This document shows, piece after piece, positions 1 to 19,422 of a stretch of 64,000 nucleotides of DNA. The stretch is from positions 1 to 64,000 of the forward strand of contig CAMZEC010000004.1 of assembly GCA_947305645.1 (NCBI GenBank). The letters are read 5' to 3'. Position 1 is the first letter of the stretch, and the number at the start of each line of letters is the position of its first letter. Below the pieces are notes generated by a model, which did no database searches, had not been told where the DNA came from, and was given only the letters and a program-made list of their open reading frames with translations. The DNA is from an uncultured Bacteroidales bacterium (GTDB lineage Bacteria; Bacteroidota; Bacteroidia; Bacteroidales; UBA932). The position numbers and the translations under genes were made by a program.

Positions 1-153
1 GTACGCGAGCTGCTTGAGCCCCCAATCCTCTTCGTACACGACTTCGCCGCCGTTGGCTTTGATGAGATCGGTGTACTTGGCAACCGCTTCCTTCATCTGG
101 GTCTCAGACAAAACGGGAGTTGCAATGAAAACGGTTTCGTACTGTTTGATCAT
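1..153 (-). CDS. rpsF: 30S ribosomal protein S6 (N-terminal part; runs off the left edge)
   Basis: Reverse-strand translation from ATG at 153: [51 protein letters not shown], typical S6 N-terminus. Confidence 0.88.
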   Translation of the reverse strand, partial: MIKQYETVFIATPVLSETQMKEAVAKYTDLIKANGGEVVYEEDWGLKQLAY

Positions 154-234
154 AATGTTTTGTTAATATAAATTTTACGTCCCCCAAAAAGGGGACGCAA
201 AGATAGAAATTCTTTTGATAAATACAAAATATTA

Positions 235-1092
235 TTATCGTCTGGGATGATGTTCCAGCACTTCCTTCTGCCAGGTGCGTGAGTCGATATGGGTGTAAAT
301 CTCGGTTGTCAGTATGCTCTCGTGCCCCAGCATTTCCTGCACCACACGCAAGTCTGCGCCGTTTTCCACCAGGTGTGTTGCGAACGAATGACGAAAGGTG
401 TGAGGCGAGATTTCCTTATGCACGCCGGCCAGCATCGCCCTGTCTTTCACCATGTTGAACACCGATACCCGGCTCAGCGGACGCCCCCTCAGGTTCAAGA
501 AGGCATAATCGGAGAACTCGGGTGCGGCGGGCTCGGGGCGTACCTCCAGCCAGGCGGCCAGCGCCTCCAAGGCAGGGGTCCCTATGGGCACGAGCCGCTC
601 TTTGTCTCCCTTGCCAACGATGCGGACGAAGCCCTCTTTGGCGTAGACGTGCGAAATCAGCAGCCCGCAGGCCTCCGACACCCGCAGCCCGCAGCCGTAC
701 AGTACCTCCAGAATCGCACGGTCGCGCAGGTCTCCCGGCTTGACGGCAGGCACGGACTCGAGGATGGCGGTCACCTCCTCCACCGACAGCACCTCCGGCA
801 GATAGCGGCCGAGCTTGGGGGCCTCCAGCATGTCGCAGGGGTTGTCTTTCCGCTCGCCTTCCAGGATCAGAAAGTCGAAGTAGGAGCGTAAGGCGCTGAG
901 AACGTGGGCCTGGCTGCGTTTGGAGAGGTCTTTCGAACGGGAGCGCAGGTACGCATCCACATCGTCTGCGCTGCAGGTCGCCGGATTGCCGCCGAGGAAC
1001 TCCCTGAACGCCGCCGCTTCGGCACCGTAGGAGGCTACGGTGTTGGGGGAGAGCTGGCGCTCGATGGAAAGGTGATAAGAATACAGGTCCAC
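235..1092 (-). CDS. Tyrosine recombinase, XerC/XerD family (ORF open to 1242; GTG start near 1092 more likely)
   Basis: SPNTVASY N-terminal domain; catalytic motifs LYGCGLRVSE, HTFRHSFATHLVENGADLRVVQEMLGHESILTTEIYTH. Confidence 0.88.
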   Translation of the reverse strand: MDLYSYHLSIERQLSPNTVASYGAEAAAFREFLGGNPATCSADDVDAYLRSRSKDLSKRSQAHVLSALRSYFDFLILEGERKDNPCDMLEAPKLGRYLPEVLSVEEVTAILESVPAVKPGDLRDRAILEVLYGCGLRVSEACGLLISHVYAKEGFVRIVGKGDKERLVPIGTPALEALAAWLEVRPEPAAPEFSDYAFLNLRGRPLSRVSVFNMVKDRAMLAGVHKEISPHTFRHSFATHLVENGADLRVVQEMLGHESILTTEIYTHIDSRTWQKEVLEHHPRR

Positions 1093-1117
1093 GTAACAAA
1101 AATAGCAAAAAAGTTCG

Positions 1118-1125
1118 TATATTTG
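1118..1125 (+). promoter_or_regulatory. Bacteroidota -7 promoter box (TATATTTG) for the clostripain-like gene
   Basis: Matches TAnnTTTG 10 nt upstream of the ATG at 1136. Confidence 0.5.
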
Positions 1126-1135
1126 CCCAATTATA

Positions 1136-5391
<4,256 letters not shown>

Positions 5392-5439
5392 AAGGGTTTA
5401 GAAAGTAGGAAAAAAGTTCACAACGAGAGAATTTTTTCC

Positions 5440-5447
5440 TATTTTTG
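5440..5447 (+). promoter_or_regulatory. -7 box (TATTTTTG) for carAB
   Basis: TAnnTTTG match 6 nt before the GTG start. Confidence 0.5.
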
Positions 5448-5453
5448 TAGCCC

Positions 5454-11465
<6,012 letters not shown>

Positions 11466-11466
<1 letters not shown>

Positions 11467-12839
11467 TGGAAGTTTTCGAGTCTCGTGAGCTGCATGAAGA
11501 GTGCGGAGTGGTAGGGTTCTACGGAGTAGACCACGCCGCTACGCATGCATTCATGGCGCTTCAGGCGCTTCAGCACAGGGGCCAGCAGGGTTGCGGAATA
11601 GCTTCCCTGCGCCCGGACGGGACTATAGCCCTTCATAAAGGGGCTGGGCTGGTGAAGGACGTATTCGGAAAGAATGAACTTTCTTTTCTTCCCGGCAGCG
11701 CATGCATTGGACATGTCCGTTATCCGACCACGGACGTGGGGGGCCAGGAGAATCTTCAACCCTTCCTGGTTTCCAGTAAAGGATGCCACTTTGCTTTAGC
11801 TCACAACGGAAACATAGTAAATGCCGCCCGGGTCAAGGGATTCCTGGAGAAACACGGGCACTTGTTCCATAGTACCTCCGACAGCGAACTGTTTGCCTAT
11901 CTGGTAGGAAGCGGCTTGCATGGAACAGATTGGGAGACGAGTATCCGTACCGCTGCCAATATGCTGGACGGTGCTTTCGCCACCGTAATTCTGACTTCAG
12001 ATACGTTGTATGCCTGTCGTGACAAATACGGATTTCGCCCTTTGTCGCTGGGGCGTCTGGGAGAAGGATATGTGGTGGCCAGCGAAACTTGCGCACTGGA
12101 GACGGTAGGCGCCAGTTTCGTTAGGGATATAGAGCCGGGAGAGCTCGTGCGTATAGACCGTAACGGCGTACATAGTTCATACCATGCCCGGAATTGCAGC
12201 CGTTGCATGTGCTCAATGGAACTCATATATTTCTCCCGCTCCGACAGCGTCATAGAAGGCTGCAGCGTCCATGGCTTCCGACGTCTTTCCGGACGTCTTC
12301 TGAGTGACGAGCAACCAGTTGAGGCTGACCTGGTTACCTGTGTTCCGGAATCCAGCATGAGTGCGGCAATAGGCTATGCCGAAGCCTCTGGCCTGCCTCT
12401 GGAAATGGGCCTGATCAAGAATATGTATGTGGCCCGTACCTTTATTCAGCCTACCCAGTCCTTGCGGGACGTGGGTGTAAAGATGAAGCTGTCCCCAGTC
12501 CGCAGCATAGTGAACGGAAAGCGTGTGGTTGTTATCGACGACTCCATCGTGCGGGGTACCACTTCCAGGATTATTGTGCAGATGCTCAGGGACGCCGGCG
12601 CAACGGAAGTGCATATGCGCATAGCCAGCCCGCCTTATGCCTGGCCATGCTATTATGGGATTGATACGGGTACACGGGAGCAACTTCTGGCTGCAGGGCA
12701 CAGCGTGGAAGAGATACGCAAAATGATCGGGGCTGATTCATTGGGGTACCTGTCCGTAAAGGCTCTGTATCAGGCCTCGGGCAGGAGCCAGCTCTGTACG
12801 GCTTGCTTTGACGGACGGTATCCTACGGAAGTCTATTAA
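11466..12839 (+). CDS. purF: Amidophosphoribosyltransferase
   Basis: ECGVVGFYG; ALQHRGQQGCGIA; VVVIDDSIVRGTTS PRPP-binding motif. Confidence 0.95.
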
Positions 12840-12841
12840 GC

Positions 12842-13417
12842 TTATTTGCTTTCTTCGGCGATCGCTTTATTATAACACTCGCGGCAAAGCGGCTCGTAGA
12901 CGTCTTTTTCTCCAAGGACCACGAGGTCTTTGCTCTTGCTGAGGCGGTGCGAGTGGTTGGCGAGGTTACCGCACTTAACGCAGATTGCGTGCACCTTCTG
13001 AACGTCTTCAGCAACTGCCATAAGCATGGGCATGGGCCCGAATGGCTTGCCCAGATAGTCGGTATCCAGGCCGGCGATAATTACACGTACGCCTTTGTTT
13101 GCGAGTTCCTGGCACACATCTACCAGGTTGGGGCCGAAAAACTGGGCCTCATCAACTCCGACCACTTCTATATCGGACTCTATCTTGAGCATCTCGGCGG
13201 CGTAGGCGATGGGCTGTGAGGAAATCTTATGAAAATCGTGGGAAACCACTTCGACGTCCGAGTAGCGGTTGTCTATTGCGGGCTTGAAAATGGCTATTTT
13301 CTGGTTGGCAAACTGTGCGCGGCGGAGGCGCCTTATGAGTTCCTCGGTCTTGCCGGAGAACATGGAGCCGCAAACTACTTCGATGCAGCCGGATTTTTTG
13401 TGGTTTTCTGAAAACAT
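12842..13417 (-). CDS. tdk: Thymidine kinase
   Basis: [31 protein letters not shown]; zinc Cys pairs. Confidence 0.96.
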   Translation of the reverse strand: MFSENHKKSGCIEVVCGSMFSGKTEELIRRLRRAQFANQKIAIFKPAIDNRYSDVEVVSHDFHKISSQPIAYAAEMLKIESDIEVVGVDEAQFFGPNLVDVCQELANKGVRVIIAGLDTDYLGKPFGPMPMLMAVAEDVQKVHAICVKCGNLANHSHRLSKSKDLVVLGEKDVYEPLCRECYNKAIAEESK

Positions 13418-13459
13418 TTGCTTAGCTTTGTGCAGACAAATATAATAAAAACTTGCGAT

Positions 13460-14212
13460 ATGCCCAGCGGTATTCTCTATATAGTTCCGACCCCGGTAGG
13501 AAATCTGGACGACATCACCCTCCGCGCACTTTCAGTGCTGCGGGAGGCGGATCTCATCCTGGCGGAGGATACCCGGACGAGCGGCGTTCTGCTTCAGCAC
13601 TACGGCATCAAGGCTAAGCTGGCGGCATTCCACAAGTTTAACGAGCACCAGACGCTAGGGGTGGTGCGGGAGAAACTTCAGGCAGGCATGAGCGTGGCTC
13701 TGGTGAGCGACGCCGGCACGCCGGGCATCTCAGACCCCGGCTTTCTGCTTGCCCGCGAGTGCGCCCGCGAGGGCATCGAGGTGCAGACGCTTCCCGGTGC
13801 GACCGCTTGCATTCCGGCGCTTGTCAGCTCCGGTCTGCCTTGCGACCGTTTCTGCTTCGAGGGTTTCCTGCCGCAGAAAAAGGGACGCCAGACTTTGCTG
13901 AATACTTTAACCCAAGAAACGAGAACTATGATTTTTTATGAATCGCCGAGGCGTCTGGTTTCGACGCTGGAGCAGTTTGTGGGGGTCTTCGGGCCGGAGC
14001 GTGAGTGCTCCGTGGCGCGTGAGATTTCCAAGCTGCATGAGGAGCACTGCCGGGGGAGTCTGGCGAGCGTGCTGGAGCATTTCAGGGCTGACGAGCCCAA
14101 AGGAGAGATTGTGATTGTGGTGGCCGGAAAGCCCGCAGAGGCTCACCGGGAGCATCGTAACAAGTATAAGGAGGGGACGGATCGTGGCGAAGAAGAATTC
14201 ATCGAAGGATAG
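13460..14212 (+). CDS. rsmI: 16S rRNA (cytidine1402-2'-O)-methyltransferase (ATG at 13460 likely)
   Basis: [34 protein letters not shown]. Confidence 0.95.
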   Translation: MPSGILYIVPTPVGNLDDITLRALSVLREADLILAEDTRTSGVLLQHYGIKAKLAAFHKFNEHQTLGVVREKLQAGMSVALVSDAGTPGISDPGFLLARECAREGIEVQTLPGATACIPALVSSGLPCDRFCFEGFLPQKKGRQTLLNTLTQETRTMIFYESPRRLVSTLEQFVGVFGPERECSVAREISKLHEEHCRGSLASVLEHFRADEPKGEIVIVVAGKPAEAHREHRNKYKEGTDRGEEEFIEG

Positions 14213-15236
14213 GACGCCGTCCAGCGTCTTCAAAGTTGGGGCGATTGCCCTTGCTTTCCTTATCATAGGTTATCAGTCGTCGCTGTTCATCCACCGCGCC
14301 GCCGTGTTGCGTATTGCCGCGAACCGCGACCGGCCTGATACCGTTTTAGTTTATATTCCGACAGATGCCGCCTCCGGCTACGCTTCGCTGGAGATGACTC
14401 CGGAAGACTTCGCTTCGCTCATCCCTCCCACAGTCTGTTTCCAGTCCGAATCGGAGCAAGCTCCATTCGTCCTGTCACATCCTGCGGGCCCCTCCCGTTC
14501 ACGTGGCCACGGGCGGCCACGGTCTCCGGAGTCATCCCCAGCATCCGCTTCGCCGGCGGCGGGCGGTGTCGTGATGATCAGGAAGAATGCGGAACACAGT
14601 ACGACGGTGGAGCGAGAGAGACGGCGGACGCGGCGGGTGGAGAGCTTCCGCTTCAACCCGAATACTGTGAGCGTGGACGACCTCATGCGCCTTGGTTTCA
14701 GCGAGAAGCAGGCGGCGGCAATCGACAGCTACCGGCAGAAAGGGGGCAAGTTCCGGCGGCCGGCGGATTTTGCCAAGTCGTACGTGGTTGCGGATTCGGT
14801 GTACGAGCGGCTGAAGCCCTTCATCGACATCCCCAAGCTGGATATCAACAAGGCGGATTCGGCTGCGTTTGACGGGCTGCCGGGCATAGGACCGTATTAT
14901 GCCGCCAAGATGGTGGAGTACCGCGGGCGTTTGGGCGGCTATTCGTTCAAGGAGCAGCTGCTGGATATATGGAACTTTGGCCAGGAGCGCTACGACGGTC
15001 TCAGCGACCTCATCGTCTGTTCCCGCCCTTCGAAGCCTTTCCGACTCTGGCAGATGCCGGAGGACAGCCTCCGGATGCATCCGTACATCCGTTCGTGGCA
15101 GGCTGCCCGCTCGATTGCGCTCTTCCGCAAAAGCATGCCACGGGACCAGTGGACCGTTGAGGCCATTGCCTCCGCCGGCATCCTTCCTCCCGAGGACGCC
15201 GCCAAGCTCGCCCGCTGCGTTATTGCTGATCCGTAG
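14184..15236 (+). CDS. Helix-hairpin-helix (ComEA-like) protein with N-terminal TM segment
   Basis: Hydrophobic N-terminus; HhH motifs LDINKADSAAFDGLPGIGPYYAAKMVEYR; contains an in-frame palindromic repeat at 14387-14542. Confidence 0.75.
   Translation: MAKKNSSKDRTPSSVFKVGAIALAFLIIGYQSSLFIHRAAVLRIAANRDRPDTVLVYIPTDAASGYASLEMTPEDFASLIPPTVCFQSESEQAPFVLSHPAGPSRSRGHGRPRSPESSPASASPAAGGVVMIRKNAEHSTTVERERRRTRRVESFRFNPNTVSVDDLMRLGFSEKQAAAIDSYRQKGGKFRRPADFAKSYVVADSVYERLKPFIDIPKLDINKADSAAFDGLPGIGPYYAAKMVEYRGRLGGYSFKEQLLDIWNFGQERYDGLSDLIVCSRPSKPFRLWQMPEDSLRMHPYIRSWQAARSIALFRKSMPRDQWTVEAIASAGILPPEDAAKLARCVIADP
14387..14542. repeat. Palindromic element, copy 1 (117-bp core 14407-14523 with inverted arms), inside the HhH CDS
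   Basis: Core acttcgcttcgctcatccctcccaca...ggcccctcccgttcacgtggccacgggcggccacggt shared with 15282-15398; arms GCTGGAGATGACTCCGGA / TCCGGAGTCATCCCCAGC. Confidence 0.8.
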
Positions 15237-15243
15237 ATGGCCG

Positions 15244-15439
15244 AGCCGCTCCACTTCGCTTTGCTGGAGGAGGCCTGCAGAACTTCGCTTCGCTCATCCC
15301 TCCCACAGAATGCTCCCAGTCCTTATGTGAGTAAGCTCCCACGGACTGCTCGCATCCTGCGGGCCCCTCCCGTTCACGTGGCCACGGGCGGCCACGGTTC
15401 TGCAGGCCTCCTCCAGTCTCCGCTACGTTGGAGCGGCTT
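15244..15439. repeat. Palindromic element, copy 2 (117-bp core 15282-15398 with inverted arms), intergenic
   Basis: Arms CTGGAGGAGGCCTGCAGAA / TTCTGCAGGCCTCCTCCAG are perfectly complementary; outer AGCCGCTCCA / TGGAGCGGCT. Confidence 0.85.
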
Positions 15440-15474
15440 GACCAATTGAGACGGATTATTTATATTTGCAGAAT

Positions 15475-16785
15475 ATGAGTATTGAAACGATTATAGTAAT
15501 TATAGCGGCGGTAGTGGTTATCGCCGTGCTGCTGGTGGTGTTCCTGAGCCGGATCGGGCGGCTGAACCGCAGTCTGGAAGAGAAGCGGGGCGAGCTGGCC
15601 GGGAAGGACATGCAGATACAGGGATTGGCGAAGGATCTGGAGCATAAGACGGCGGAGGTGGAAAATGCCAGGAAGGCCTATGATGAAAGGCTGGCGGAGC
15701 TGAAGGAATACAACGAAAAGGCCCTTCAACAGCAGCTGGAGGCCGTTAAGGCGCAGATCAGCGTAGAGAGCGAGAAGATGCTCAAGAGCCGCGAGAAGGA
15801 ATTCAGCGAGCATGCGGAGAAGTCTTTCTCCACCATCGCCGGCGACTTCAACAAGAACCTCAAGGACATGAAAGACGCCTTCGAGGCCAACAAAAAGACG
15901 CAGCACGACAGCTCCACCGAACTCCGGACCCAGATAGGGGAGGCCGTGAAGCAGCTGAAAGACCAGACCGATACCGTAGGCGCCAAGGCCGACCGCCTGG
16001 CGAGCGCCCTTCGGGGCCAGAACAAGATGCAGGGCTGCTGGGGCGAGACCCAGCTCCACAACCTGCTGATAGCCGAGGGGCTCGAGGAAGGGCGTGACTT
16101 CGACCGTGAAGAAACTCTCCGGGACGAGCTCGGCATAGTTATCCATAACGAGGAAACCGGCAAGCGTATGCGCCCCGATTTCATACTCCACTACCCGGAC
16201 AGCACAGACATTGTGGTAGACTGCAAGGTGTCGCTGAACGCCCTGTCGGACTACTTCTCCGCAGAGACCGAAGAGGAGAGGAAAGATGCTTCCGCCCGCA
16301 ACCTGAAGGCCATAATGGACCAGGTGGACGGGCTTGCCCGCAAGGACTATGCATCTTATCTCAAGCAGGGCCGAAAGTGCCTGGATTATACGGTGATGTT
16401 CGTTCCCAACGTCAACGCCCTCATTCTGGCCCGCCAGCTCAATCCCCATATCCTGACGGACGCCTTCCGCAAGAATGTACTGATTACCAGCGAAGAGACG
16501 TTGATGCCTTTCCTGCGCCTGGTGCGCACGGCCTGGAAGAATTTCGAGCAGGCCCGTAACCAGGAAAAGATAGTTGCCGCCGCTCAGCGGATGATAGACC
16601 GTGTGTCCGATTTCTGCAACTCCTACGCAGAGGTCGGCAAGAAACTGGAAGACGCCCAGAAGAGTTTCGACGCAGGCGACAAGAAACTCAGGGAGAGCGG
16701 CCAGAGCATAGTACGCGCAGCCAAAGAAGTCGAGGCCCTGGGCCTTAAGTCTAAAAAAGACCTTCCGCCGCTGCTGGAAGATTAA
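15475..16785 (+). CDS. rmuC: DNA recombination protein RmuC
   Basis: N-terminal TM + coiled coil; NKMQGCWGETQL, MRPDFILHYPDSTDIVVDCKVSL. Confidence 0.93.
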   Translation: MSIETIIVIIAAVVVIAVLLVVFLSRIGRLNRSLEEKRGELAGKDMQIQGLAKDLEHKTAEVENARKAYDERLAELKEYNEKALQQQLEAVKAQISVESEKMLKSREKEFSEHAEKSFSTIAGDFNKNLKDMKDAFEANKKTQHDSSTELRTQIGEAVKQLKDQTDTVGAKADRLASALRGQNKMQGCWGETQLHNLLIAEGLEEGRDFDREETLRDELGIVIHNEETGKRMRPDFILHYPDSTDIVVDCKVSLNALSDYFSAETEEERKDASARNLKAIMDQVDGLARKDYASYLKQGRKCLDYTVMFVPNVNALILARQLNPHILTDAFRKNVLITSEETLMPFLRLVRTAWKNFEQARNQEKIVAAAQRMIDRVSDFCNSYAEVGKKLEDAQKSFDAGDKKLRESGQSIVRAAKEVEALGLKSKKDLPPLLED

Positions 16786-16793
16786 CTGATAGT

Positions 16794-17984
16794 ATGAGCG
16801 ATATGATAAAGAACTTCGTTAAGTCCATAGTCAATCTTTCTGGCTATGTTGACATGGACAGCGCCAACGCGTCTATACGCAAGAATATTTACTTCCGCGG
16901 GCCCAACGTGTTCATCCTTGCTTGCGCTATTATTATAGCTTCGGTTGGCCTGAACGTCAATTCCATACCGGTTATCATAGGCGCCATGCTTATCTCGCCG
17001 GTTATGGGCCCTATCCTCGGCTTCGGTTACAGCCTTGGTGTACAGGATACCCAACTGCTCAAGGATTCGCTCCGCAACCTGGCGGTTATGGTGGGTATAA
17101 GCATTTTGGCATCAACGATTTACTTCTTGCTCAGCCCGCTTCGTCTTGAGCATCCTACGGAACTGCTGGCACGTACCAATCCTACCACTTACGACGTGCT
17201 TATCGCCCTTTTCGGCGGCTTTGCCGGAATATTGGAAATATCCCGCAGCGAAAAGGGAACAGTGCTTTCCGGAGTGGCTATAGCCACCGCTCTCATGCCG
17301 CCTCTTTGCACAGTAGGCTATGGCCTGGCCGTGCTTAACTGGAGTTATGTCCTTGGCGCATTCTATCTCTTTATAATTAACAGCATCTTCATCGCTCTGG
17401 CAACTTTCGTTACGGTAAAGTTCCTGAAGTTCCCAACGGTTTCCAACGAGCTTGAGGGGGCCCACAACCGCTTGCGCTCCGGTTATGTAGCATTGATTCT
17501 GCTGGTTATCATAGTTCCCAGCGTGTTCTCGGCTGTCCGCATAGTAAAAGAGAGCAATTTCAGTACAAGAGTGGCTAAGCTCGTAGAAGAAAACAAGACT
17601 GTCGGCAAGGGCTTTATCTATGATTATAACGTAGATATGACTGCCGACCCAGCCACGATAGAGCTTTTCATGGCAGGTGAGAAACTCAATTTTTCAGACA
17701 AGGAGCGCCTTTACGAAGCTGCTGAAAAATACGGCATCACCAGGAATCAGTTGAAGTTCAGGGAAGAGGCCGTCAACGCCCGCGAGAGCATTACCGAAAA
17801 CGAAATTGTACGAGGTATCCTGGAGCATTCGGAACGGCAGGTGGAAAGGCTATACGATACTATCTCAGCCCTTCAGGATTCCATAGCGGTCCTGAATTCC
17901 CAGCTTGATGCTTACCGTCGCCAGGATGCCCTTAACGCTCCTGAAGCCGTCGACGAGTCAGCAGACACAAACCAAAAACTGTAA
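16794..17984 (+). CDS. DUF389-domain integral membrane protein
   Basis: IIIASVGLNVNSIPVIIGAMLISPVMGPILGFGYSLG. Confidence 0.85.
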   Translation: MSDMIKNFVKSIVNLSGYVDMDSANASIRKNIYFRGPNVFILACAIIIASVGLNVNSIPVIIGAMLISPVMGPILGFGYSLGVQDTQLLKDSLRNLAVMVGISILASTIYFLLSPLRLEHPTELLARTNPTTYDVLIALFGGFAGILEISRSEKGTVLSGVAIATALMPPLCTVGYGLAVLNWSYVLGAFYLFIINSIFIALATFVTVKFLKFPTVSNELEGAHNRLRSGYVALILLVIIVPSVFSAVRIVKESNFSTRVAKLVEENKTVGKGFIYDYNVDMTADPATIELFMAGEKLNFSDKERLYEAAEKYGITRNQLKFREEAVNARESITENEIVRGILEHSERQVERLYDTISALQDSIAVLNSQLDAYRRQDALNAPEAVDESADTNQKL

Positions 17985-19386
17985 AAGCGGCGTTCAGCAG
18001 AATCAGTTCGTAGCTGAAGCGGTAGCCCCCGAACCACTGTTCGGAGTGGGCCTGGATAAACCAGCTTATTATTGGCGAGAGGACGGCCACCAGCGGCACC
18101 CATTTGTCGTGGACCTGTTTCTTGCAGAAGAGGCCGAAGGCGAACATGCCCAGTATGGGGCCGTATGTGTAGCTGGCAAGCTTGTAAACGGCATCGATAA
18201 CGCTCTGCGTGTTAAGCAGATAGAACCCGTATATAGTGACCCCCATCAGCAGGGCCATGGCTATGTGCACCAGCTTGCGGGTCTTCGACACTTCGCTCTC
18301 GGTACGCCCCTGTGTGCCTATTATATCGGCGGTGAATGAGGTGGTCAGGGCCGTCAGTGCCGAACCGCCGGCGGAGAAGGCGCAAGATACGAGGCCAAGC
18401 ACGAACAGCACTCCGGCAGCTGCCGGCAACAGGCCTCCGGTCGCTACCTCCGGGAACAGCAGGTCGCCAGTCTGTTGTACGCCGCGGGCCTGCGCGAACT
18501 CGTACAGAAGCACGCCCAGGCAGAGGAAGAGGAAGATCACGGGAATCTGCATCAAGCCGCTGGTTATCATGTTCTTACGGGAGTCGCTGGCGTTGCGGCT
18601 GCTGAGCGTCCGTTGCATCATGTCCTGGTCCAGCCCCGTCATGGCAATCACCGTGAACACGCCCGCGAGGAACTGCTTCCAGAAGTACCGCGGGTGGTTG
18701 GGGTCGTCGAAGAAGAAGATTCGGGACATGCTGCTGTCGCCGATTGTGCTGACGGTCTCCCTGGCCCCGAGCCCCAGGTCGCCGGCCACAAAAACGATGG
18801 TAAGCACCACCGCCACTATCATGCAGACCGTCTTGAGCACGTCGGTCCACAGCACCGACTTCATGCCACCCTTGAAAGTGTAGGCCAGCACTATCAGCAT
18901 GCAGACGGCCACGTTCAGCACGAACGGCAGGCCCAGCGGCGTGAACACCATCAGCTGCAGCGTAACGCACACCAGGAAGAGTCGTACCGACGCCCCTAAT
19001 ATCTTGGAAATGAAGAAGAACCACGCGCCCGTCCTGTGCGACGCGGCTCCGAAACGGTCCTCCAGATACTGGTAAATGGACACCATGTTCTTGCGGAAGA
19101 ACACCGGCGTGAGCACAAAGGCGATGATCAGGTAACCCACGAAGAACCCCAGCACCATCTGCATGTAGCTCATCGACGCTTTTCCGACCATTCCCGGTAC
19201 GGAAACGAATGTGACACCGGACATTGGGGCGCCGATCATGGCGATGGCCACCACCCACCATGGAGCTTTACGGCCTCCGTTGAAGAAATCGGCCGCGTTG
19301 CCCTTCCCCCGTGCTGTCAGGAGCGAGACGGCGATAATCAGGGCAAACCAAGCCAGTATCGTGATAATTACTGCTGTCGGACTCAT
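17932..19386 (-). CDS. Sodium:solute symporter family protein (ORF open to 19488; ATG at 19386 likely)
   Basis: Multi-TM; DFFNGGRKAPWWVVAIAMIGAPMSGVTFVSVPG SSS signature region. Confidence 0.88.
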   Translation of the reverse strand: MSPTAVIITILAWFALIIAVSLLTARGKGNAADFFNGGRKAPWWVVAIAMIGAPMSGVTFVSVPGMVGKASMSYMQMVLGFFVGYLIIAFVLTPVFFRKNMVSIYQYLEDRFGAASHRTGAWFFFISKILGASVRLFLVCVTLQLMVFTPLGLPFVLNVAVCMLIVLAYTFKGGMKSVLWTDVLKTVCMIVAVVLTIVFVAGDLGLGARETVSTIGDSSMSRIFFFDDPNHPRYFWKQFLAGVFTVIAMTGLDQDMMQRTLSSRNASDSRKNMITSGLMQIPVIFLFLCLGVLLYEFAQARGVQQTGDLLFPEVATGGLLPAAAGVLFVLGLVSCAFSAGGSALTALTTSFTADIIGTQGRTESEVSKTRKLVHIAMALLMGVTIYGFYLLNTQSVIDAVYKLASYTYGPILGMFAFGLFCKKQVHDKWVPLVAVLSPIISWFIQAHSEQWFGGYRFSYELILLNAAFTVFGLCLLTRRRLQER

Positions 19387-19409
19387 TTTGCAAAGATAAT
19401 CAGAATGCC

Positions 19410-19417
19410 TAAATTTG
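19410..19417 (+). promoter_or_regulatory. -7 box (TAAATTTG) for the dsbD-like gene
   Basis: TAnnTTTG match 5 nt before ATG 19423. Confidence 0.45.
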
Positions 19418-19422
19418 CCGGC

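Noticed and set aside
235-1092. Integrase of a mobile element at the left edge
   Set aside because: Reads as a housekeeping XerC/D-type recombinase beside rpsF, with no attachment-site repeats or cargo genes around it
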